From positions 434,001-498,000 of the forward strand of contig JAKLMB010000008.1 of assembly GCA_022813625.1 (NCBI GenBank): a stretch of 64,000 bases of DNA, in the 5' to 3' direction. The notes under the pieces are model-generated. The model did not search any database. It was not told the DNA's origin and saw nothing but the letters and a program-made list of their open reading frames with translations. The position numbers were made by a program, and so were the translations under genes. Origin of the DNA: Aaosphaeria pasadenensis (Eukaryota; Ascomycota; Dothideomycetes; Pleosporales). Below are positions 11,640-23,484 of this stretch, piece by piece (within the stretch, counting starts at the first letter, position 1; each line of letters opens with the position of its first letter).

Positions 11640-13002
11640 TTGTGACATGGCTCGTCCACATCCTCGGCGTCGTATCAAGGCAAAGGATCAGATTCTAGTT
11701 TCGTGCTTTTAGGCATGCACAAGATTCATGGTCTCTTCGTCTGGCAAGTCGAGCGTTCGAGTTTGCACCTCAGATACGAGACGGCCGTGTCCTATGCTCT
11801 GTGGCATTGCAGGTCCACGGACCGATGCGCACACTTGTATTAATATGAGTCAGTGTCTGGAGCCGCCGGAGCCCCCTGATGGGAGATTGTACACTCTTCA
11901 CATCTCCAACGCATCGACCCGTCGCCGATTCGATGCGCTCCCCCGAGCACACATCCCCTTCTCGGCATAGCATAGATCCCCGGCACCATCCACAGCCCTT
12001 TGCCCCGATCCGCCACACCGCCGCCATTGCGAATGCCCACCCTCGCATCATCCTGCACCTCCACCCATTGCACCCACCACCACACTCCTCCAAAACAGTC
12101 ATGTAGCCCCATAGTCATGTAAGGCAGACAACGCAACCAACGTCCAAGTTTTCACCTTTGCTTTCTTATCACGGACGGTTGTCTAGCCAGGAGACGAATG
12201 AATGTCGACGTTGTTTTTCTTTCTCCTTCGTTTTTATAGGAAGACGGTTTCCAGGACAGTCCCCACCCCCAGTACTTGTACATTCGAGTGCCCCTTTACC
12301 ACCAAGCCAGCGCCCCTCCCCAAAACTCTTCCTACATCAATGTGTTTTAGAAATACCACTACTACCCTCTATACTGTAGCTCCCTTATAATGCATCGTGT
12401 CCTTCTGCCTCGTCGTTCCCTTCACACACCCACGCCGTTTACCTTCCACCAAGATATACATGTAGATACAAAAGATCGGTGGCTTTTTCTGCTTTTACCC
12501 CTTGTACTCGATATGTACACACAATTTCTCATGCCCCAACATTGACAACAGTATCAGTGTGACGAAAGTGGCATTCCTAGTGTTTGTCGTGATCATATAT
12601 CGCCTCCTCTACCTCTCGTCGTGTTTGTCTTCACCCCTCTATCGTCCCCGTTATAGATAATCGTCCCGTTCTTCTCCAGTGTTTTATAATGGAAGACGAG
12701 GCGAGGGAGCGTCATTCCATGATATGTTCTAGTCACTGGACCGACTAGACTTCTACGACACCTGCTGCTGAAAGGCAATGACATTTGTTATCCCGTTGTC
12801 TTGGACTATGATCTATCTAATAGCAACGGCCGTACGGTCGTAAGAACTGTCGAGTAGTGGTGGCAAGAAGGCAGATGGAGCAGCTGGCCAACCATTGAAG
12901 AAAGATCTCCGTCTTCGATCGTACAGTCTCAACGCCAGGCAACGCCATGTGATTTTTGAAACCATTTTTTCCCGGCTTCTGATAGTTTTCAGATCCCTCT
13001 TC
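11640..13002. other. Intergenic, convergent 3' regions
   Basis: Downstream regions of importin beta (+) and of the 307-aa protein (-). CT-rich stretches near 12200-12440 and no frame with protein-like composition. Nothing recognised. Confidence 0.6.
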
Positions 13003-13926
13003 TCACTTGAAGAGGAACACCTTTGCCTTGCAAAGTACATCCTCCTTCCATGCTCGCTGACGGCTACCCCCTTCCAGCTCCTCCTCCACGATGGACCCCC
13101 TGATCACGACAGGCGCGACACACCACCGAACACGAAAGCTCTCCGGGTCCCGCAACGGCTCGTCTTTGTACGCCCCATACACCATATCCACCATCTCCTC
13201 GGGCATAAACGTCACCGAGTCCCTAACCCACCTAACATCGTACCTCTCGTCCCTCCCCTCCTTCATCCCGAACCCAATCTCAAACCCCTTCATAAAAATT
13301 TCCTCCAGCGTGATACAGAACTGCCTGGTCCCGGGTTCAAACGCCAGCGTATCCGGCCACACCCTCATAAGCGGCCTCACGGCCCTCGCCGTCTCCCTCG
13401 CCAACACTTCACACGCCTCCCGCCTCCACGTCGCGAACCCGTCCTTCCCTGCCACGAGCTCGAACTCCAGCGCCTGCGCCTCGAGGAACCGCGTCTTGTC
13501 TTCCAGCGTCGCCTGCGCCGCGAACCAACCGTCCAGCACCCTCCCCGCGTCGTGGCCCGCGTGGAACAGGAAACTTTCGCACAGGCAGTGCCTTGTGAGG
13601 ATTTTGGCGACGATGGCGGAGAGGAGGAGCGTGGTGGTGGGGCGGTGGTGCAGGATGGCGGACGAGCAGCGGGTTAGGCTGCCGTTGGGGAGGAAGGCGC
13701 GGAGGGTGGCGGTGAGGGTTGGGGTGGCGGTGAAGGTCGGGTTCGCCCATTGGGTTGCCCATGCTGTGACGTCCGAGAAGAGGGAGGTTAGGGGGGCGTG
13801 GTGGGAGGAGAGGCGGGGGTTGTTGGGGGCGTTGTTGGGGTTGCTGGGTATAGTTTGGGTTGTGGTTGTGGTTGTGATTGTGGTTTTGGTTTTGGTTTTG
13901 TTGGGTGTGGGTGTGGAGGGAGACAT
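13003..13926 (-). CDS. Unrecognised fungal protein, 307 aa
   Basis: One open frame on the minus strand. The first 45 residues are low-complexity Thr/Pro/Asn. From about residue 45 the composition is that of a folded globular protein, with regular Trp, Phe and charged residues (for example LEEIFMKGFEIGFGMKEGRD and EEMVDMVYGAYKDEPL). No family, signal peptide or membrane helix is recognised. Two frames of 260 and 284 aa run antisense here; they are Pro/Arg/His- or Ser-rich and read as shadows of the GC-rich minus frame. A TATATAA lies only about 25 bp upstream of the ATG. So either the leader is very short or the start is uncertain. Function unknown; confidence is in its being a gene. Confidence 0.7.
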   Translation of the reverse strand: MSPSTPTPNKTKTKTTITTTTTTQTIPSNPNNAPNNPRLSSHHAPLTSLFSDVTAWATQWANPTFTATPTLTATLRAFLPNGSLTRCSSAILHHRPTTTLLLSAIVAKILTRHCLCESFLFHAGHDAGRVLDGWFAAQATLEDKTRFLEAQALEFELVAGKDGFATWRREACEVLARETARAVRPLMRVWPDTLAFEPGTRQFCITLEEIFMKGFEIGFGMKEGRDERYDVRWVRDSVTFMPEEMVDMVYGAYKDEPLRDPESFRVRWCVAPVVIRGSIVEEELEGGSRQRAWKEDVLCKAKVFLFK

Positions 13927-14906
13927 GTTGAGGGGAGGAGGGTAAGTGATTTATATAGGATGTGATTGAAGGGTGGATGGTACTAGGTCTTTGTGTCAGT
14001 GAAGGGGAGAAGAGGGAACGGGTGGCTGAGAACTCACATGGCCTGAAGAGCGATTCTTGATTACGGAAGTGAAGAGTTGAAGGGTGCCTGAACTGGACAA
14101 TCAAAGACCTCTGAATAGGTTGTTGTGATTGAGTAGGAGAGAAGACGAAGTGAAGTCTGGAACCGATTGATAGAGTCGAAGAACGTTGATCTGATCGACC
14201 ACGCAGTCTCTCAATAGGTTGTTATTCCAAACAAGAACAATGGGAAGTCAGATTGAATGTCGAAGAAGAAGATTGAAGGTGAGAGCGAGAGAAATTTATC
14301 AGTGTTTATTTACCTTAGGCGCTTCATCTGAAAATCGAGACGATTTTAAGTGAAATATGAAAAGCCCATGCTTTACTTTTTTAGCAAAGGCAACAGCAGG
14401 TATGAATACACTGTTTATGGTTCATATAACGTACATGGGTATTCACCTTTCGATTAAAGGGTAATGTGAGTGTTTGTGGATTTGTCTTCACTCTTGCTTT
14501 TTCGGAAACTGATTGTGAATGAGTGAGTGAATTCAGACCTGAGGCTACACTTCATGGTCTTCTTTGAACAATACGTCTCAGTGCAGACTTCATCAGGGAT
14601 ATGGCCATTCTTGTCAAGCCGCTTGAAGATGGAATTCGTCAGTGGTCATACCGACGGAAGGCGTTTTAGGTCATGCACAGCAACGTGAAGTGAGCTCCGA
14701 AACGAACAGAGACAATAGGTAGGCAGATCCAATGATGCTGACTATCTCTAAATGAGAGATTTATTGTTCGTATAATCATTCACGCAACTACTACACTAAT
14801 AATTGATCAATAGTGATAATTTTACATTATCGTAAGCACTTCCCATGATATACCAACATCTCCATGGCAACCAACGGAAACTATATCAACAAGGTCACTC
14901 GATTCA
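13927..14906. other. Intergenic
   Basis: AT-rich in 14280-14480. No coding signal, no repeat of note. Contains the TATATAA at 13951-13957 (minus) close to the upstream ATG. Confidence 0.55.
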
Positions 14907-15461
14907 TTATAACACAAGCAACACCGCAACAAAAGCAACCACACACCCCATCCCAATCCCCAGCGACCTCGAACGCCGTCCTCCCGACTGCATCGAATCC
15001 TTAATCGCATCGACATACACCTGCGATAACTCCTCATTCGCCTCCTTCACCTCCGTCGGCAGCGCCGCATACCACTCCGGAGCATATCTATACACCGTGA
15101 CCTGGTCCGTCTCAGTCGCCGTCACCACGGCGGGGATGTCGTACGTGGCAGTCGCGACGAACTCTTGCAGCGGCGTGTTGGCGGCTTCGACCTTGCTGGC
15201 GAGTGAGCGGCCTTCTTCGCCCGTGATGTAGGATTCGAAGCGGCCAGCGGCTTCGAGGACTACACCTGCTGTCCATGTTTGAGCCTGTGGTTGGGGGTTT
15301 AATGGGATGGAGAGTGAGGAGGGGTGGGGACGTACGGCTGCTTCGTTGGAGAATGTGCGGACTGGCAGTAGGGGGATTTCGTCTTCGGGGACGACGAGGA
15401 AGCTGGCGAGGGAGATGGTGAAGAGTGTAGATGCGACGAGTGCGATGTTTTTAAAGATCAT
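14907..15461 (-). CDS. Small secreted protein with GPI-type C-terminus (A)
   Basis: Two exons, 15461-15336 and 15284-14907, give 167 aa. The 51-nt intron (GTACGT...CACAG) is itself open and in frame, so the unspliced frame also reads through (184 aa). The N-terminus is a clear signal peptide (MIFKNIALVASTLFTISLAS). The C-terminus has small residues and basic SGGRRSRS followed by a hydrophobic tail (LGIGMGCVVAFVAVLLVL), the pattern of a GPI-anchor signal. The middle is a Glu/Ala/Thr-rich helix-like region with several Tyr/Trp (YRYAPEWYAALPTEV). No family recognised. A TATAAA lies about 130 bp upstream (15594-15589). The frame extends upstream to 15641 without a convincing start; the ATG at 15461 is chosen because the signal peptide begins there. 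Its neighbour at 16362-16812 has the same exon design. Confidence 0.76.
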   Translation of the reverse strand: MIFKNIALVASTLFTISLASFLVVPEDEIPLLPVRTFSNEAAVRPHPSSLSIPLNPQPQAQTWTAGVVLEAAGRFESYITGEEGRSLASKVEAANTPLQEFVATATYDIPAVVTATETDQVTVYRYAPEWYAALPTEVKEANEELSQVYVDAIKDSMQSGGRRSRSLGIGMGCVVAFVAVLLVL

Positions 15462-16361
15462 TTTTGCGTTATGTTCTTGGAAATTAAGAGGATGTGTTTG
15501 ATGTATGACGAAGTAATGCAATTGGAAGGATTCAAAGAAGGAAAGTTCTGTATGTCGATCAATTGTTGCTTTCTTCTTCTTCACGCAATTTATAGTATTC
15601 TCGATTATAACCTTCAGCCACAGGATATGTAGCTCTGCCACTTGGTTGCCTTGTGGGATTGGACTGCGCCTCTATCGAGCGTTCGGACTGTGATGCTTCA
15701 GAATAATTCGTCTCGCGCTTAATTGATTTCACTTTCACGCTTTTTCGACTGATTGACAATAGTACTTGATAGATATTTGAAGAGCTTCAACTACTAGTAT
15801 ATGAGGATTTCAGGCAACATTTCTGCCCAATCTAAGAAGACGATCACACGCATCGAACAATAGCATTTCAATACCACTGCCACGACCAACCTAAGCGTTT
15901 CCATACCGTGCCTCAAACATCTCTGAAGTCCGTTGCAGAGAATCAAAATCACTCGTAGCGCGCAGCTGTAGCCGCCCAAGTCCCTCAATTCCACGTCCCT
16001 CTTATCCAAGCTCTGGGATATTTATAAGAGGAGATACGAGCTGTGACCTAGTGGACGAACATGAATAGCAATATTGTAAAAAAAAAAAAAGTGTTGTTAT
16101 ATTCAAACGGGAGTGGTATATAAAAAGGTCGAAGATCTACGAAAGTAAAAAAGGAAGCCAACCCCTAAAGAAAGGGATGTTTCCAAAAAATGAGAGGCAC
16201 AATGAATGCAGCCCAGTGCACCAGTTCTGTGAACTTTTTAAAATCAAACAACAGCAACTCCGACTCCGACTCCCACGACGAACACGAGGGACATCACAAC
16301 TCCTCAATCACACAATCTGAACCTCCCCTCTCTCTCATCCCCATGGGGTCGTCAGACCGAT
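15462..16361. other. Intergenic between the two GPI-type genes
   Basis: Promoter of gene A (TATAAA at 15594-15589, minus) and the 3' region of gene B. A 12-nt A-run lies at about 16079-16090. No further gene seen. Confidence 0.6.
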
Positions 16362-16812
16362 CTACAAGAAGGTCAGACCCATGACGACACCAGCCAGCAG
16401 CGCCGCGCCGAAGCTGAGCTGCTCCTGCTGGGCGTCGCTCTTGGGCCGTGGGGAACCCGTACTCGAAGCCTCAGCGGGCGCGGTCGCGGTGTCGACGACG
16501 AGGGTTGTGTTCTCGCCGGCCTTATTCTCGATGATCGTCGAGACGATTGTCTGGACGCCTGGTGCGGCTGCGGTGTCGGTGGTGAGTGTCGAGAGGACGG
16601 TGGATGATGATTCGTTGACTGGGAGTTCGGCCTGGTTTTGTTAGTATATGTTGTAGTTACTGATTTAAAGGGTAGGAGTTTCTTACTTGTTCGGTCGCGA
16701 GGGCTGGTGTTGATTCGGCGACGGGGATGAATGGGGAGGGGGAGGCGTTGGCTTGCGCGACGGCGATGGTAGTGCCGAAGGTGGCGGCGAGGATAGTGAG
16801 TGACTTGTACAT
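16362..16812 (-). CDS. Small secreted protein with GPI-type C-terminus (B)
   Basis: Two short exons, 16812-16687 and 16631-16362, joined over a 55-nt intron (GTAAGA...ACCAG) give 131 aa. The N-terminus is a signal peptide (MYKSLTILAATFGTTIAVAQ). A Ser/Thr/Pro/Ala-rich body follows with NESS and NTT N-glycosylation sequons (VNESSSTVL, GENTTLVV). The C-terminus ends in a hydrophobic tail (LSFGAALLAGVVMGLTFL) after a Gln/Ser-rich spacer, the pattern of fungal GPI-anchored wall proteins. No known domain. A TATAAA lies about 210 bp upstream (17025-17020). The gene was found by joining exons and is supported by exact frame closure and by both terminal signals. Likely role: structural or decorative cell-wall protein (inference). 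Confidence 0.78.
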
Positions 16813-18766
16813 TTTGGTGGATTTGATTTGATCTGGTGGTGGAGCTTTTTTTTCAAGATTCGAAATCGAAATCGAAATCGGTCACACACAGAGCTGGCTG
16901 GGTATATGTTTATGTGGAAGGCTTCTCTTGAAGGATAGCTTGGTAGGATTGAAAAGGAAGATTGAGCTTAATGATTCTGGATGGACAAAAGCTGATCCCC
17001 AGAAGGGACCATCTTGTTCTTTATACCGGAAACCCTCTCGCTGTCGTTTCATTGTGTTCCTACGTTAGTTGTTTACGTAGCTTTTGGGATTAGGATGGGG
17101 CCTCCGAAAGGGCCGTCAGCAACTTTTGGTTGTGCTTGACTTTAGGTGTTGTGTCCTAGTTGGGCGATACGGCGTGTGTGAGGCTACGTCGTCCGTAACC
17201 TGGGACTTCGCCACAAAGTTCGAGACGGCAACGTTTGTTACTACTGGCTGGGGCTGGCCGTGCCTCAGACTGCAAAAGAGGACAGCATGTGCTCGGAAGG
17301 ATCCTCATTGGGAGGCGCTGTTTACTGATCGGCTGCTCGAATGCGCGAATCATGGTGGTCGTTGTTCTGTGAGGACGTTTCTTGTTGCTCCATGTGTTGT
17401 TTGCTGTGTCTGACTCTCAAGCGAACCGCCGCAGTAAGAAGGCCAAATGGCTTTCTTACGGTCGTCATAGCTCTTTCGAAGGCGACGTCAATTCACCTTA
17501 GTAATAAATTTGGCCTTGCGGCGGGACTGTCTGCGTGTCTCCTTGCTATTAACTACCGTCACTCTTCATTGCAGTCATTAGAAGCGTGACCAGTCAACCT
17601 GCAAGCACATCTGCTCGCGACAGACGCCCTACCCCCACCCTTCAAAACATGCATTCTTAAGGAAACAATCTTATTGTAGTTTAATATCCATCTCTTACAA
17701 AAGAATCATCTTCAAAGGATTGATGGAGTAATTAAATGCTGTTGGGAAGAAGGTAAAATGTGATGGATGCACTGAAGGAAGAATTGGACGAGGGAAGCAA
17801 TGGGGCACACTTGCTATTTTGGTGGTCAGAATAGAACACCTTTACTGAAATAGTGACGATTCGACGCGTAACATGAAGAACAATGGTCAACTTGCATTTA
17901 TTTCTTCTTCAAGAATATAGAAATTATAATGGCTACCAGATGTTTGTTTTTCTTAGTTTATGTGCCAGTCCCGAGGCGACCATCGATGTAGTAGTTGGTA
18001 GCATTTCTCGTGGGGTCGTCCAATCAAAGCGCTCAGGGCACACGGCTAGACTTCTTTAAATGCTAACTAACCTACTATCAACGTCCAGCAGACTTCAAGG
18101 CTCACAAGCAATAGCAAAAAGTAAATATACGTCATAGGTGCTATTCATGCACCCAACCACCTCACATACACAATACAAAGCTTCGAATCTTTGCATCTAG
18201 GTTAAGGTCTTTGATCCATATTCTTATTGCGTCTGGTCCCGCTTCCTCACCTATGCATGAAAGTAAGCCTGCCATCCTTTCCACGAGGCAGGATTGAAGG
18301 ACCGTAAGAGTTGAATTGACAGGAATTGCTCCTGTCATCTTTGCCTCATAGCATGTCGTACAAGGGACTCAGCCCTTCAGTCATGAGAGTCTGTCGAGCG
18401 CCTCATCGATCACACCATTAAACTTCAGATCTTGGTCCCTTGCGTTAGAAATAGACATCATTGACGAGACAAATGAGTACAGATCAGGATCACGAAGAAG
18501 GTGACTGCAGGTTGGCCAACTCTGAAAAATGCAATGGGCACTTGTATTTCTCAACAGGGAAGAATATGACAAACGAAGCATACACTAAAAGTATGCAGCC
18601 ACCCTGCGCTGCTCGAATCCAAACAATAATGCTCGCGATATTGCGAAATCCAATACTCCGTGAAGAGCAAAACAAAAACCCATGCAATGCAGCTCCGCAT
18701 GGCGAAAGAAACAATAATGAAGGAAGTCCAATGCTCTTACATGGACGGAAGCTATGCCCATGAGGA
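16813..18766. other. Intergenic, about 2 kb
   Basis: Holds the promoter of GPI-type gene B, a (CGAAAT)n microsatellite at about 16861-16880, and otherwise unremarkable DNA. Frames of 60-109 codons here have skewed composition and no start context worth supporting. Confidence 0.55.
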
Positions 18767-21374
18767 TCACGAGCTCAAAAAGCCTCTCGCCCGATTCCTG
18801 CTCCTTTCCACGCTGTATCCTTCCATTCGGACGCCACAAAGGATAACCTGCATCTTCCCAACCTCAGCTTCGTCAGGTTCGACTCGGAGTCTCCAATGCG
18901 CCTTCTTGATCACCCATTCCTCTCCCTCGCCGTGGTCTTCGAAATAGGAGTCGTTGGTTGGAGGGCCACCCCAGACCCATTCGTTGTCAGCACCACCGGC
19001 ATAGCCCTGGTTTCGCCCGGCCATCTTGGTCCTTTTAGTTGGTCTTTGGTTCAAATGCCGTATGCCCATGCGTCCTGTGGTAGGGTCCACGCCCACCTCG
19101 ACCGGCGAACCGTCGATCTCAATGTAGGTATCGGAGCCCAGTCGGGCTCGCACCCGGCGTTCACTGACTCCAGAATTCGCAGGAGATATAGGCTGAGCCG
19201 CTACGCCTCCGCCAGACTGGAGCATCATAAGCCCTAGGGGTTGGGTAGCTGGGAGACCCATCTTCGACGCAATGACGGAGAACAAGGATGTTATCCGCGC
19301 CAACGTAGTTCCATGGAACGACACCCGTAGATCTAGACTGAGTGGCGCTAAGGCTGAAGGTATCATCTGCGCAGAAGCCGGGAAATGCAAGGTGGTATGC
19401 TCAACGTCTGCAATTTCAAGCACAAGGATATTCGTGCTTGAATGATCATCCGTAAATGGTCGCGCGTATGACACCAGGCCCGTTCTCTGTTGGCTGTCTA
19501 GACCGGCAAAGGCAGAGTTTGTAGGGTTGCTAATGCCACTGCCTGATGAGACTGCTGGGGTTGATTTCATAGAGCTCGACTCTGAACCGGACTTGTTAAG
19601 GCCTGCATCTGGGGTAACAGACACTCCAGATTGACGTATGTCCTCCAGGCGTAACACAATTTCGGACTGACCCCTATTCAAGTTGAAAGAAATGTCACAG
19701 GGGATCAATCGTTGTTCGAGCCCCTTCAGATGAAAATATCGTGCGTCTCGTAATAGTTGTGACCTGTGGGCCTCATTCCGAATATCGACATTATATCCCT
19801 GAAGCATTCTGATCAATTCAGCGAAAGTTTCGCCACTCCTGTTGGGTACTTGGGGTGGAGATATTGATGGTGGCCTTAGTAGGGAACTCCGATCAAGACC
19901 AGGGAACACTTCGCTCGGTGTAGAGAAGAACTGTGCAAACCCGAGAGAGAAGTAATTCGGGCTGTCACCGGGGGCAGAGAACAAATCGCGAGGAATTTGA
20001 AATGGGGTGTCGCCTATGCGAATGAAGATATCGGTGCTGAATAGCTGCTTCGTGAGCCGCGGCACTGCAAGGATATTAGCCATGTTAATAGTGAAGTCAT
20101 GGGTGGCAGTGAGAACTCACGGGAGTAGAATTGAGCATCTGCATACAAACGGACATAATGCTCGCCATCACGAGGAATAACATGATATCCCTGTAAATGC
20201 AGCGCAATGTCACGAAAGGTTCCCGGATCACGATCGATGTAGAGAGTTTTCATGTCGCCAGCACGTCCAGAACTATTCTTGAGTTGGTCACAGAAAAAAT
20301 GGGAAAAGTATGAGGGTGCTCTAGCATAGTCAGTATTCGCATGTCCCAATAATAATAACGGATATGCCCACCATCAGACGATAGAGATGCTCCCGATAGC
20401 CTAAACAGCTCTGAACCTATCTGTATAGGGAACACCTTGCCAGCAGGCAGTATGTCTGATCCACTCGGGGTCTCGACAATTCTCCGTGGCTTCGATACAT
20501 CGATAACCCTTCCCTGAGGGCCAGTTCCTTTGCCCTGCTCCTTCTTTCGCTGGAAGTCTGTACCCGAACTCGAACTCGATTGGATTCCGGACTCGGAGGC
20601 TGCCATGGCGCCAGCCGTATGTGGCAAGGACGTTCGACGATTATCGTTGGCGGTTGCGCCCTGAGATGGCGTCAAAAGCGCAGGCGAATTTGCAGAGGCA
20701 GAAGAAGACGATCTTGATTTGTTAACTCGTTTCGTGGGACCTTGATGTACTTCACTACTGAATGTTTGCGAGACAGCAGATGAAGGTTCAGAGTCGACTT
20801 TTCTCTTCATACTCATTTGCCCAGGAGGGTTCTGCATGAGTTTTGGGGGCGCTGAAAGGGGCGTTGGCGCATTCGCGGAGGTCGTGTTCTGTATCAATGC
20901 AGGCGATTGGGAGAGTAGGCCGTGAACGGTGCCAGGAAGGGGAACGGAGAAGTCTTTTGAGCTTGAGGCTTGGTTCTGGAAATCCTGCACGAGCTCGCCC
21001 TGTGGTTCGTATTGAGACGAGTACGCAGAAAGGTCAATTGAGTTGTTCCAGTCCCAATTCATTTGCCCCTCAGGATTGAAGCCGTAGCTATCAAGTTGTC
21101 CTTGCGATTGTGGCGGTAGCGACCCCGGCTGGGTATTGAAGTCGGAGTAGCTCAGCGGAGCATTATTGAGATGTCCTTGAAGTGGAGCCGAGGACGCAGT
21201 GGGGATGTTGGCAGGCTGCTGAGCATTATCGCGGAATTGAAGCTGGGGAGCGTGAGGAAAACCCGACGCGCTCGCGGGTTGCGCACCCGCAAGCTGCTGC
21301 TGGCGGGCAAGAGATTGGTCAGAGCTTTGAAATGCGAAATCTCGAGAAGTGGAGCGATCAGACTGGTCAGGCAT
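18767..21374 (-). CDS. Large double-BTB/POZ protein (Whi2/KCTD-like)
   Basis: Three exons, 21374-20372, 20318-20121 and 20064-18767, give 832 aa. Introns are 53 and 56 nt. Residues 1-310 are disordered, rich in Gln, Ser, Pro and Asn. A first BTB fold starts near residue 313 (FPIQIGSELFRLSGASLSSD) and runs through YIDRDPGTFRDIALHLQGY. A second follows at about 410 (FIRIGDTPFQIPRDLFSAPG, then ELIRMLQGYNV). The C-terminal 250 residues are less conserved. The 'hxIDRDPxxFxxIxxxLQGY' pattern is that of potassium-channel tetramerisation type BTB domains. In fungi these appear in Whi2-like proteins, which act in general stress response and TORC1/Ras down-regulation with Psr phosphatases. The Whi2 link is by family resemblance and moderate. 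BTB content is firm. Both splice junctions lie inside conserved BTB segments and restore them. Confidence 0.88.
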
Positions 21375-22466
21375 CGGCCACTGTGAACTTGCGGGGGACT
21401 GAAAAGGCTAGATGGAGCTGCTGCTACTGCTGCTTGGGGCAGCCTTTGAAAGGAGGAGCAACGCGAGGGTGCGAAGGATGGTGGAGTGATTGATTGCTGA
21501 TTGCTGATGAAGACCTGAGTAAGAATCCAGGGTCCCCCAGTGGCAGCACGCTTGCACGATCTCCCTTTAGCCTCTCCGGATCCGGAATGGTCCACCGTTT
21601 TAGGATATCCAGACGCTCGCCAACAATGTATTTCTGTGCTCTGGTAGATATTTCTTGTGGAGGTTCAATTGTATCCAAAGTGAACTTCGTATCTTGACTC
21701 GAAGAGTGTGGTCGGTTGGGTATTTCTACGGTCGCGGTGTACGCCTATGGATGGAACAGAAGAGGTTGGTTGAGGGTGTACGTAACTCGTGAAGCGGTGG
21801 AGTTGTGGATTCGAAGAATGTTGAATTGACTTCCTCGCTACGAGGGGAGAACGAGGTAACTGAGACTTTATCTCTATGTTGGCTGCAACTGACTATGACG
21901 AAGGTGCGACCATCTGTATCGAAAACGAACACAATGCAAGGCAATGGCAATCCACGTTCGATCATCCATATATATGATATTCACCATCACAGCCATATGA
22001 ACAATGGACCCTTCTTAGCCAGCGTCGGCGCTCGGACGAGGCGCGCTCTCGGGCGAATTTCTGCTTGAGAGCGCAGACGGAGCTTACAATGGCACGAATG
22101 GATGGATGGAATGATGGAATCAGCCCTTTTCCATTCTAGAAGCTTGTAGCACCCTTAGGGCGGATAAGCTATAGCAACGGTAGGTCCCAACCTGTCAGCT
22201 ATCGCGCTGCACAAATAGGAGCCCTCGCAACTCTTTGCGCCGTCTTTTAACTCGTCAGTGTAGGCTTATTGTCAGCTTCAACCGGTCATTTTCATGCCCG
22301 GCCGAGATACGAGACCAATGATGATGACGGAATACAATACAGAGATGCAAGATGGGTATTTTTTCTGGCCTTGAGACGTCATACTTCTATTTGCAATGCT
22401 TGCAAACACAACTGCCCTGAACTAAAAAGTGATTCCCTAAGACGTCCACCATCATTCGCAGGCAGA
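21375..22466. other. Intergenic, Whi2-like promoter and GST 3' region
   Basis: Presumed 5' leader of the Whi2-like gene, with a short GCAGCAGC-type run at 21415-21440. No gene supported. Confidence 0.55.
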
Positions 22467-23484
22467 TTAAAATTTGACCTCCGAGAAAGGTACGAACTTT
22501 TCCCCTGTTGCAGATTCAATCCTCTGCCCTGCTCGCTTGTACGATTCTGTATCCTGGAATCTCCTAACGTAGCTGTAAAGCTTAGGATATGCACTCTCTG
22601 TGAGACATCCATGCGATACCGCGCCTTCAAGTACGAAACTCAGCTGGATATCAGCAGCAGTAATGCTTGAACCGCAGAAGTATGATCCTCCACCTGGCGC
22701 CGTAGCTAGATAGTTCTCAAGAAAGCTCAAGTGATTCTTCAACTCAGGATTAATGAATACGCTGTAAACCTTGTTCGCGATACCACCGGTGATTGGCTTC
22801 AAGAAGAATGGAACTGGGGCATTGCGAATGCCTATGCGTGTTAACATGTTGGAATGACCAATGTGACGTAGATATGTGCTTACCATCAACTACAATGCAA
22901 ATGATCAAGACAGGCATGAAGCTGCCCTCGGAATAATGTAGGAGATACTGGGTATTTCGAATCAGTCTCAGTTCCATGCATGGGTGGCGAATGTAATCAA
23001 TGGGCGGTATGGGCGAATCAGAACCACGCACCCGATATCTCAACCACGCATCAGTTTCCGCACCGACGCCGCCATCTTTGCCCTCCGGATAACGATCAGG
23101 AATCAAACGCTTTCCAAAGTGCTCAGCAAGATATTCGATAATCACACCACTCTCTGCTAGAACGATTGGCTTTTCAGCTCCCTCTGGCTGGATACTGATG
23201 AGCGGCGATTTGCCCAATGGGTGGATGTCCTTGAGCTCCTTGGGTGCCAACTTGTCGCTGCCACGTTTGTATATCTTCAATTCATATTCGAGATTGAGTT
23301 CCTCCAGAAGCCATACAATGCGCTGGGCGCGAGACTTCTCCAACCTGTTGGGCGATCAGTCGTCACTCACGAGATAGTCGATTTTCACATGATGTAATGT
23401 ATAGGAGCGAACTCGTACGATTGACATTGGATTTCGGAAAACATACCAATACACAATGATCTTACAGTTTTGCTGGTTAGACAT
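22467..23484 (-). CDS. Glutathione S-transferase (Gtt1-like)
   Basis: Four exons, 23484-23447, 23344-23032, 22947-22884 and 22831-22467, give 259 aa. The thioredoxin-like N-domain opens with IIVYWLEKSRAQRIVWLLEE and continues to the SNAIL-type motif ESGVIIEYLAEHF (residues about 75-88). The helical C-domain includes YLLHYSEGSFMP and SSITAADIQLSF, the latter holding the conserved N-capping/Asp of GST folding. Expected reaction: conjugation of glutathione to electrophiles or peroxide detoxification. It resembles yeast Gtt1 and its filamentous-fungal relatives. The 84-nt intron 23031-22948 is in frame and open, so its retention would add 28 residues. I treat it as spliced because the join gives LRYRYLLHYSEGS, the usual family sequence. 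No secretion signal. Confidence 0.92.

Noticed and set aside
13091..13945. Long plus-strand frames of 260 and 284 codons
   Set aside because: They run antisense to the 307-aa gene, with Pro/Arg/His or Ser and a poly-Val tail; they are shadows of a GC-rich coding frame.
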